Virus record (IMG/VR): IMGVR_UViG_3300027833_001879
Span: 1-56,816 of that record
Direction: 5' to 3' (one strand)
Origin: a virus
Length of the DNA stretch: 56,816 bases
This document shows positions 51,163 through 56,816 of this stretch, piece after piece. Below the pieces are notes generated by a model. The model was not told where the DNA came from. It made no database searches and was given only the letters and a program-made list of their open reading frames with translations. Within the stretch, counting starts at the first letter, position 1. Each line of letters starts with the position of its first letter. The translations under genes and the position numbers were made by a program.

Positions 51163-51692
51163 TTTATTCCAAGTTTACGTGCAAAAGTTAAATCCACATC
51201 AGAATCCCCAACCATTAGGAAGTCTTCAAAATTATATTGTGGAAATTGTTCGAATATTAAGTGCCCCATATCTGGTGACGGTTTTTTATTTGGTACATCT
51301 TCTCTAGTATATATGTAATCAAATAAAGAAGGTTCTATTTGATGATAGCTCATAATTCTATCTACATTTTCCCTAGATGAATTTGATGCTATTACTAAAT
51401 TTTTAAATACTTTACTCTTACACATATATAAAAGTAATTCATTTACTTTAGTTTTATGTAAGTTTTTAGAAAATATTTCTTTTTTATACTTCTGTGCTAA
51501 TTTGCTTTCTTTAGGAGTTAATTGATATTTTTCTAGCAAAACATCCATTCCATAATTAATATCAGCAAGAATAGCAGAAAGTGGTATTTCTACATTTAAA
51601 ACTTTTTCTAGTGCCTTTCTCCAAGAATCGGCATGAATCTCAATAGTTTTAACTAAAGTATCATCAAAGTCTAACATTAAACATTTTTCCAT
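51141..51692 (-). CDS. HAD-superfamily hydrolase (phosphatase)
   Basis: A 183-residue HAD subfamily IA protein. Motif I is MLDFDDTLVKT (nucleophile D9 region), motif II VIASNSSRENV, motif III the Lys in NKKPSP, motif IV LMVGDSDVDLTFA. A helical cap follows motif I (HADSWRKALEKVLN). It dephosphorylates a small phosphate ester, perhaps a sugar phosphate made by KdsA or the kinase. It heads the operon HAD-kinase-nucleotidyltransferase-GT-epimerase-methyltransferase. Confidence 0.85.
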   Translation of the reverse strand: MEKCLMLDFDDTLVKTIEIHADSWRKALEKVLNVEIPLSAILADINYGMDVLLEKYQLTPKESKLAQKYKKEIFSKNLHKTKVNELLLYMCKSKVFKNLVIASNSSRENVDRIMSYHQIEPSLFDYIYTREDVPNKKPSPDMGHLIFEQFPQYNFEDFLMVGDSDVDLTFARKLGIKCIIVKF

Positions 51693-51763
51693 ATAAATTA
51701 CTGATTTATTATTATATGGATAAATTAATAAATGTTTTAAGAGTGCTAGAGATATTTTTAAGA

Positions 51764-51792
51764 CAAAAAAAGACCGCCTAGAAGGCAGCCTT
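51764..51792 (-). terminator. Rho-independent terminator after the histone-H1-like gene
   Basis: On the minus strand GGCTGCC-TTCTA-GGCGGTC forms a 7-bp stem with two GU pairs, followed by TTTTTTT. It lies about 25 bases after the H1-like stop and separates it from the HAD-led operon. Confidence 0.75.
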
Positions 51793-51814
51793 TTAAAATT
51801 AAGTTAATTTTTAT

Positions 51815-51991
51815 TTAGAGATTATTCTTAGTCTCTTGAACATGTAATCTTACTTCTTGTGCTAGATTTTTAATATCTTGCATAGTTTTACGAATTCTTA
51901 CAGCAGCAGCTTTATTTCCTTTTACATAAAATTTATCTACATCTTCAGTACATGCTTCGATTAACGCTTTGATTTCTTCAAATTTTTCCAT
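51815..51991 (-). CDS. Histone H1-like protein (Hc1 family), 58 aa
   Basis: From ATG at 51991 to TAA at 51815. The sequence MEKFEEIKALIEACTEDVDK followed by FYVKGNKAAAVRIRKTMQDI closely follows small Bacteroidetes H1-like proteins, whose pattern is F-N-x-(L/V)-K-x-(L/I) ... KFYxKGNxAAGTRxRKxMQxxKxLAQE(I/V)R. It should bind DNA non-specifically. It suggests capture from a Bacteroidetes host. Too short for automatic calls but preceded by a AATATATAGATT motif and followed by a terminator, so it is transcribed on its own. Confidence 0.85.
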   Translation of the reverse strand: MEKFEEIKALIEACTEDVDKFYVKGNKAAAVRIRKTMQDIKNLAQEVRLHVQETKNNL

Positions 51992-52023
51992 AATTAATTG
52001 TTTTAGTTATTTAGTTTATTTAA

Positions 52024-52033
52024 TCTATATATT
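52024..52033 (-). promoter_or_regulatory. AATATATAGA promoter candidate upstream of H1-like gene
   Basis: A two-base variant of the AATATATAAA motif, 33 bases before the H1-like ATG, overlapping the end of the GT2 gene. Together with the terminator downstream it marks a single-gene unit. Confidence 0.45.
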
Positions 52034-52038
52034 CATCA

Positions 52039-52950
52039 CTAGAACTTGCCTTCACGATTTCTATAAAAGCTTGTTACTTTAGGAATGTACATATAATTTT
52101 TTCCTGCATCCTTTACATTCATCATGACTCTTTTGAACATATCCCAATCAGCAGGTAGTATTCCACCTGAATCGGATGGAGCACCTTTTAGTTTAGGGGC
52201 AGTGTTTTTTTGTTGATCTGGATTTCTATATCTTAAATCTCCAGTTATGCTAGGTCGCCAAGATACTGCTGAATGTGAAGTATCGTTTGGCCCATATCCT
52301 TTATTATTAGGTTTCATTTCTATACCGTCCTTTTGAGGTTGCATAAATATTTTCTTTTTGGTATTAAATGCAGTTACTTTCTTTTTACTTCTAGTAAAAA
52401 CAAATCCTAAATCAGGATATTGTGAATATGCTTTTGCTATTAATTCTAAGTGATTAGGGGCCCATTTATCGTCATGGTCTAATCTAATGATATAATCACA
52501 ACCATCTTTCTTAGCCATGTCTAGTGAGTCATTAAGTGCACCACAGCCTGCAGTAAAGCGAATTTGTTTGGTTGTCCACTTTTTATTATTTCTTTCTCCT
52601 GGTGTAGATCTGTTTTGATATTGTAGCTGATCTTTAGGAATAACATCTTCCATTACTTTTTTAATTTCACCTTCATCGCCTTCATACTTATCAGCAGTTA
52701 AGTATATTTTCCAATTCTTGTACTTCTGAGCTTTAACAGAATTTAACGCGTCAGCCAAGACACCTGGTGTAGTCATATGTTTAGCTCTTTGTTTATTAGC
52801 AGCGCCGGCATTCATATCATGTGTTGCCATAACAATACCAAATTTAATATCCTTATCAATATTAGGACCTAAGTTCTTTTCTAATAAGATTTTAAAATTA
52901 TCAGAACTGATGTAAGCTTCTAATAAATTATATTCTTCAAATGTTATCAT
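52039..52950 (-). CDS. Family 2-like glycosyltransferase with head-targeting-like N terminus
   Basis: A 303-residue GT-A protein. FGIVMATHDMNAG opens the nucleotide-binding domain, SVKAQKYKNWKIYLTADKYE follows the GT2 pattern (the usual S(I/V)xxQ(T/D)YxNWE(L/I)), CDYIIRLDHDDKW has the metal-binding DxD, and a Trp/Asp-rich PADWDMFKRV ends the site. The first 15 residues (MITFEEYNLLEAYI) resemble the capsid-targeting sequences of T4 internal proteins with a possible LLE|A protease site. It overlaps the aminotransferase gene by 4 bases. Confidence 0.75.
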   Translation of the reverse strand: MITFEEYNLLEAYISSDNFKILLEKNLGPNIDKDIKFGIVMATHDMNAGAANKQRAKHMTTPGVLADALNSVKAQKYKNWKIYLTADKYEGDEGEIKKVMEDVIPKDQLQYQNRSTPGERNNKKWTTKQIRFTAGCGALNDSLDMAKKDGCDYIIRLDHDDKWAPNHLELIAKAYSQYPDLGFVFTRSKKKVTAFNTKKKIFMQPQKDGIEMKPNNKGYGPNDTSHSAVSWRPSITGDLRYRNPDQQKNTAPKLKGAPSDSGGILPADWDMFKRVMMNVKDAGKNYMYIPKVTSFYRNREGKF

Positions 52951-54062
52951 TTTTTAAAAAATGTTTTTATTGACTTTATTATTCTTTGCATGTCCTCATC
53001 TGTTAGATCTGAACCTGATGGTAAACAAATACCTTGTAAGAATAATAAAGAACTGTTTCCATTTATATATTTTTTATACTCTTGCATAACTGGTTGTTGG
53101 TGCATTGGTTTCCATATTCTCCTACCTTCAATATTATCATTTGCTAAATGTGCAATTAAATCATCAGGGCGATCTTCACCGTTCATAAGGGCGCAAGTTA
53201 ACCACATATTAGATCTATCATTTTCTTGCTCTTCTTGGAATGAATAAAAAAGATCTCCTAATTCTTTTCTGTAAATTTCATTAACTTCTCGAGTTCTTTT
53301 TATCCTATCCTCAATTACCTCCATTTGACCAACACCAATAGCTGCTAGTACATTGCTCATTCTATAATTATAACCAATTTCTTTGTGATGGTAAAATGGC
53401 ATTGGTTCTTTGGCTTGAGTAGATAAGAACCTCATATAATCTGCCTTCTCTTTGTCATTAGTTACAGCAACGCCGCCACCTGAGGTAGATAATAATTTAT
53501 TTCCATTAAAAGAATAAACGCCAATAGAACCAAAGGTTCCTGTATGTTTATCATCGGTAGTAGAGCCAAGACTTTCTGCTGCATCTTCAATAATAGGTAT
53601 GTCATATTCATCTGATAATTTTTTAATTGCTTTCATATTACAGGGTACCCCAAAAATATGAACTGGTATAATAGCTTTTGGTTTTTTACCTATTGCCATT
53701 GAGTTAAGAATTGCAGTTTCTAATAATAAAGGATCCATATTCCAACTACCTTCCTCAGAATCAATAAAAATAGGCTCAGCTCCACAATATAAAATTGGAC
53801 TCACTGTAGCTACGAAGGTTAATGACGAGCATAAAACAAAATCACCAGCCTCTACTTGTAATGCGCGTAATGCTAGATGAATTCCAGCTGTGCATGAAGT
53901 AACCGCTACTGCATGGTGTGCTCCAGTATATTCTTTAACTCTTTCTTCAAACAAATTTAAGTGAGGTCCAATTGGAGCTATCCAATTATCTTTAAATACA
54001 TCTTTAATATATTTTAGCTCATTGCCTGACATATGAGGCGGTGATAAGTAAATCTTTTTCAT
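52947..54062 (-). CDS. PLP-dependent sugar aminotransferase (DegT/DnrJ/EryC1; PglE-like)
   Basis: A 371-residue enzyme. NWIAPIGPHLNLFEERVKEY opens the family, AVTSCTAGIHLALRALQV binds the cofactor phosphate, PIIEDAAESLGS has the conserved Asp, and SFNGNKLLSTSGGG carries the Schiff-base Lys. It adds an amino group to a 4-keto nucleotide sugar, as PglE and PseC do. It lies between acetyltransferase and GT2 genes. Confidence 0.9.
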   Translation of the reverse strand: MKKIYLSPPHMSGNELKYIKDVFKDNWIAPIGPHLNLFEERVKEYTGAHHAVAVTSCTAGIHLALRALQVEAGDFVLCSSLTFVATVSPILYCGAEPIFIDSEEGSWNMDPLLLETAILNSMAIGKKPKAIIPVHIFGVPCNMKAIKKLSDEYDIPIIEDAAESLGSTTDDKHTGTFGSIGVYSFNGNKLLSTSGGGVAVTNDKEKADYMRFLSTQAKEPMPFYHHKEIGYNYRMSNVLAAIGVGQMEVIEDRIKRTREVNEIYRKELGDLFYSFQEEQENDRSNMWLTCALMNGEDRPDDLIAHLANDNIEGRRIWKPMHQQPVMQEYKKYINGNSSLLFLQGICLPSGSDLTDEDMQRIIKSIKTFFKK

Positions 54063-54063
54063 A

Positions 54064-54612
54064 TTATTTAATTTTAGCAGGATTACCGTATGCTGTTGAA
54101 TTATTAGGAATATCTTTAGTTACAACTGAACCTGCACCAATCATACAATTTTTACCAATTTTAATGTAAGGTAATATTGTTGCACCTGCCCCTATAAATG
54201 TACATTCTCCAATTTCTACACCACCACACAGTGTTGCATTAGGTCCTATAAAACTAAAGTCTCCTAAGACACAATCATGATCTATAGAAGCTGCTGTATT
54301 AATTATACAATGTTTTCCTATTTTAGTACCAACTTGAATTATTGAGCCATGTAGTATCTGTGAACCTTCGCCTGGGTCTATGTCACATATTGCAGTGTGA
54401 TGTATTACAGTTTTAAATTCTTTATCTTTTAGTTTATTTGCTATTTTTTTTCTATCTTTATTATTACCTATTGCAATTACCCAAGGATCCATTGCAGTAT
54501 CATCAAAATCATCATCATTATAATCTTCTACAAAATGAGGATTTTCTGTGTGGTTAATTATAACATCTGTAACAACTCTTGCATGCCCACCTTTTCCGTA
54601 AATATTAATCAT
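54064..54612 (-). CDS. Left-handed beta-helix sugar acetyltransferase (PglD/NeuD-like)
   Basis: A 182-residue protein from ATG at 54612; the frame reaches 54639 only through TTG. The N-terminal MINIYGKGGHARVVTDVI is the PglD/NeuD Rossmann-like start, followed by hexapeptide repeats such as IGKHCIINTAASIDHDCVLG and the catalytic His (IDHDC). It transfers acetyl to the 4-amino group of a nucleotide sugar. The ATG overlaps the dehydratase stop (ATGATTAA). With the dehydratase and aminotransferase it forms a three-step pathway. Confidence 0.87.
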   Translation of the reverse strand: MINIYGKGGHARVVTDVIINHTENPHFVEDYNDDDFDDTAMDPWVIAIGNNKDRKKIANKLKDKEFKTVIHHTAICDIDPGEGSQILHGSIIQVGTKIGKHCIINTAASIDHDCVLGDFSFIGPNATLCGGVEIGECTFIGAGATILPYIKIGKNCMIGAGSVVTKDIPNNSTAYGNPAKIK

Positions 54613-55666
54613 TGCTTTCTCTTTTAAATTCTGGAACAATACTTTTCATTAATAGAAGTATCTTATAAAAATCGTTTGATCTTATTTTAGATAACTTTTC
54701 TATTTTAGGTATTAAAGTTTTAAAATCATATTCTTCATGATTTAATTTCATAATGTTATGGTCATTAGTAGGAATCATATTTTCACCATTACATAATAGC
54801 TCTTCATATAACTTTTCGCCTGGCCTTAAACCTATGTATTCAATTTCAACATTACTTTTAAAATGTTTAATTAAATTTTTTGCTAAATCTGTAATACTTA
54901 CAGGTTCACCCATATCAAACAGAAACACTTCACCGCCCTTTCCTAATACACCTGCCTGTAATACTAATTGGCATGCCTCTGGTATAGTCATAAAATATCT
55001 TATAACTTCTTTATGAGTAACACTCACAGGACCACCCTGTTTAATTTGTTTTATAAATGTTGGAATTACTGAACCTTCAGATCCTAACACATTACCAAAT
55101 CTAGTTACTATAAAGTTAGTAGCTGATTTAGTTTCTAAGAACTGAGTGTATAATTCTGCTATTCTTTTAGTTGCACCCATTATGTTTGTAGGATTAACTG
55201 CTTTATCAGTTGATACCATAACAAATTTATCAACCTCATTCATAAAGGAAATATCAGCAACATTCTTTGTTCCTAGAACATTTGTTTTAATTGCTTCAAT
55301 TGGATTAGCCTCCATCATAGGAACATGTTTATAAGCAGCTGCATGAAATACTACATTAGGTTTAAAAGAATCAAAAACTTCTTCTAATCTATACTTATCT
55401 CTTACATCACCTATTACATATTTAATATGGGATTTTGGATTTGATCTACTTATCTCTTGTCCTAGATGAAACATAGATGCTTCGGCATTATCAAAAACAG
55501 TTACTGATGAAGCATCAAAATTAACAAGCTGTCTTACTATTTCACTACCTATTGAACCAGCACCACCGGTAACAAGAATTCTTTTACCTTTAATAAAATC
55601 TTTAATTGAGTTAAGATCAGTTATTATAGGTTTGCGATTTAATAGCTTAGAATAGTCTAAATTCAT
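54605..55666 (-). CDS. Nucleotide-sugar 4,6-dehydratase (PglF/CapD-like, soluble)
   Basis: A 353-residue SDR. NAD motif RILVTGGAGSIGSEIVRQLV, the cluster VGDVRDK, HAAAYKHVPMMEANPIEAIK, VSTDKAVNPTNIMGATKRIA with the family's SxxxM-x3-K active site, and a C-terminal PGEKLYEELL. This is the soluble catalytic domain of PglF/WbpM, lacking the four N-terminal membrane helices of the full-length enzymes. It makes UDP-4-keto-6-deoxy-hexose from UDP-GlcNAc. It follows KdsA with a 4-base overlap. Confidence 0.9.
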   Translation of the reverse strand: MNLDYSKLLNRKPIITDLNSIKDFIKGKRILVTGGAGSIGSEIVRQLVNFDASSVTVFDNAEASMFHLGQEISRSNPKSHIKYVIGDVRDKYRLEEVFDSFKPNVVFHAAAYKHVPMMEANPIEAIKTNVLGTKNVADISFMNEVDKFVMVSTDKAVNPTNIMGATKRIAELYTQFLETKSATNFIVTRFGNVLGSEGSVIPTFIKQIKQGGPVSVTHKEVIRYFMTIPEACQLVLQAGVLGKGGEVFLFDMGEPVSITDLAKNLIKHFKSNVEIEYIGLRPGEKLYEELLCNGENMIPTNDHNIMKLNHEEYDFKTLIPKIEKLSKIRSNDFYKILLLMKSIVPEFKRESND

Positions 55667-56409
55667 ATATTATTTATTTGAGACACTAACCAATCCAATT
55701 CAACTTGGCTTTCAGAATCCGATATTGCATTTTCAGGATCTGGGTGAGTTTCAATAAATACTCCATCATATTCAAATATCTTAGCTGCTTGTGCATATTG
55801 TTTTGCTAACTTGCGACTGCCTCCAGTTATACCTTCTCCAGCCATTTGAGTTGAATGAGTACAATCTAAAATAACTTTGTCTGCAAATTCTTTCATTACA
55901 TCTACACCTCTAAAATCTACAATTAATCTATCATACCCAAAATTAGATCCTCTTTCAGTTACCCATACTTCACAATTAGGATCAACCTCTTTAATCTTTG
56001 CAACTGCATGTTTCATTGCATCAGCAGATAACCATTGACCTTTCTTAATATTAATTATATTAAAGTTTTTTGCACACGCTACTAAAAGATCTGTTTGTCT
56101 ACATAAGAATGCTGGTATTTGAATAACATCAACTACATCTGAAAGTGGTAATGCTTGGCTAGGCTCGTGTATATCAGTTACAATTCTAATATTAGGATAA
56201 GCTTCTTTAATACTTTGCATAATCCTAATACCTTCGTCTAATCCTGGACCTCTATCAGAATGTATAGAAGTCCTGTTAGCTTTATCAAAAGAACCTTTTA
56301 AATACCAATCTTTACCTCCCATATAACCATCTAAGGTTTTGGCTACTTCTAAAAAGTTATCCTCGTTTTCAATACTACAAGGACCGAGTATGTATGTATA
56401 ATTTTTCAT
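55663..56409 (-). CDS. kdsA: 3-deoxy-D-manno-octulosonate 8-phosphate synthase (KdsA)
   Basis: A 248-residue enzyme (family about 260-285). The motifs GPCSIENEDN, LKGSFDKANRTSIHSDRGPG, VTDIHEPSQA, VIQIPAFLCRQTDLLVA, NIKKGQWLS and ERGSNFGYDRLIVDFRG are diagnostic. Cys11 marks the metal-dependent class (Aquifex-type); E. coli has Asn. It condenses arabinose 5-phosphate with phosphoenolpyruvate to KDO-8-phosphate, a lipopolysaccharide precursor. NeuB (sialic acid synthase) is excluded by the FDKANRTS motif. First gene of the glycan series, just after ribonucleotide reductase. Confidence 0.92.
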   Translation of the reverse strand: MKNYTYILGPCSIENEDNFLEVAKTLDGYMGGKDWYLKGSFDKANRTSIHSDRGPGLDEGIRIMQSIKEAYPNIRIVTDIHEPSQALPLSDVVDVIQIPAFLCRQTDLLVACAKNFNIINIKKGQWLSADAMKHAVAKIKEVDPNCEVWVTERGSNFGYDRLIVDFRGVDVMKEFADKVILDCTHSTQMAGEGITGGSRKLAKQYAQAAKIFEYDGVFIETHPDPENAISDSESQVELDWLVSQINNI

Positions 56410-56418
56410 AACTTATTT

Positions 56419-56816
56419 TTATCCATCACAACTAATACAATCTTCCATTGCCTTTGCTGCAATATCACCTCTTAATACAGATTCAGTTCTCATGTAATAT
56501 AAAGTTTTAATGCCTTGTTTCCATGCTTCTAAATGAACTTGGTTAATCCATTTTGGGGTTGCTTCTTTAGGGAATGCTAAATTTAAGCTTACTGCTTGGT
56601 CAACATATTGCTGTCTTACACCTGCCTGTTTTACTAGCTCTAATTGATTTATTTCCTTAAAGGTTTTAAATACATCTTTAAACGGAACGCCTTCATGGAA
56701 TTCTGGTACATCTTTACATTTCATTAATATGCCTTTTAAGAAACACCAATCATCTAAGAATTTTAATCCTTGAACAGATCCACCATCAGCCATTATCTTG
56801 TCCCATACTTTTTTAT
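56419..56816 (-). CDS. nrdA: Ribonucleotide reductase alpha subunit, C-terminal part (cut by window edge)
   Basis: The frame stays open to the right edge (KKVWDKIMADGGSVQGLKFL spans the first codons). VRQQYVDQAVSLNLAFPKEA, KWINQVHLEAWKQGIKTLYY and MRTESVLRGD are the class I alpha-subunit C-terminal motifs, and the end CISCDG holds the CxxC pair that passes electrons to the active site. It reduces ribonucleotides for DNA synthesis. The N-terminal and active-site parts lie beyond the window. Confidence 0.92.
   Translation of the reverse strand, partial: KKVWDKIMADGGSVQGLKFLDDWCFLKGILMKCKDVPEFHEGVPFKDVFKTFKEINQLELVKQAGVRQQYVDQAVSLNLAFPKEATPKWINQVHLEAWKQGIKTLYYMRTESVLRGDIAAKAMEDCISCDG

Noticed and set aside
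55663-56409. Reading this gene as sialic acid synthase NeuB
   Set aside because: The motifs FDKANRTS, AFLCRQTDLL and GQWLS with ERGSNFGYDRLI are KdsA-specific; NeuB has an antifreeze-like C-terminal domain that is absent.

Overview
This 56.8 kb window is a piece of a T4-like (straight-tailed, contractile) bacteriophage genome, not a cellular chromosome. Homologues of T4 genes are recognisable throughout: 4, 15, 16, 17, 18, 19, 20, 21, 22, 23, 26, 31, 39/60, 41, 43, 44, 45, 46, 47, 52, 55, 62, rnh and uvsX. All but one of the protein genes lie on the minus strand, tightly packed, often with ATGA or longer overlaps. The DNA is visibly AT-rich, and starts are preceded by A-rich leaders, not Shine-Dalgarno sequences. 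Three things point to a Bacteroidetes (probably flavobacterial, probably aquatic) host: the lack of Shine-Dalgarno sites, a 58-residue histone-H1-like protein of the kind common in Bacteroidetes, and a tmRNA tag ending in AMAA. The host assignment is inference. Both ends of the window cut genes: a thymidylate-synthase-family gene on the left and ribonucleotide reductase alpha on the right.

Layout by coordinate (transcription runs right to left). 1-1.9 kb: nucleotide metabolism (thymidylate synthase family, dNMP kinase, guanylate kinase) and small proteins. 2-5.3 kb: type II topoisomerase, both subunits. 5.3-6.1 kb: two coupled tiny ORFs, tRNA-Ala and a complete tmRNA. 6.1-7.3 kb: an unknown protein and a DnaQ-like exonuclease. 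7.4-13.5 kb: tail genes (giant tape-measure candidate, gp26-like chaperone with a possible +1 frameshift extension, GIY-YIG endonuclease, tail tube). 13.5-21.5 kb: giant sheath, large terminase, GroES-like co-chaperonin, small terminase, neck-like protein. 21.5-25.5 kb: duplicated membrane protein, clamp-loader small subunit, RNase H/FEN nuclease, clamp-loader large subunit. 25.5-26.9 kb: the only plus-strand gene (DUF115-like), a zinc-ribbon protein and a 21-residue peptide with nine cysteines. 26.9-38 kb: head genes (targeted internal protein, major capsid protein, protease-scaffold fusion, portal, gp4 nuclease, sigma gp55, sheath stabiliser gp15). 38-46 kb: replication/recombination (gp46, gp47, gp41 helicase, UvsX, C-terminal piece of a split DNA polymerase, sliding clamp). 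46-56.4 kb: a C5-cytosine methyltransferase followed upstream by sugar and glycan genes (epimerase, glycosyltransferase, nucleotidyltransferase, kinase, HAD phosphatase, H1-like protein, GT2, aminotransferase, acetyltransferase, 4,6-dehydratase, KDO-8-phosphate synthase).

How it works together. The phage appears to build nucleotides, replicate with a T4-style replisome, and switch on late genes through gp55 and the clamp. Two repeated upstream motifs support this: ATATAAAAATAAA before replication genes and AATATATAAA (or TATAAATA) before head and tail genes. Heads are assembled with a protease fused to its scaffold. The most unusual content is the tmRNA/tRNA-Ala pair, the protease-scaffold fusion whose 14-residue repeats each carry a protease-like site, the split polymerase, and the methyltransferase-linked sugar operon, which could decorate DNA, virion or host surface.
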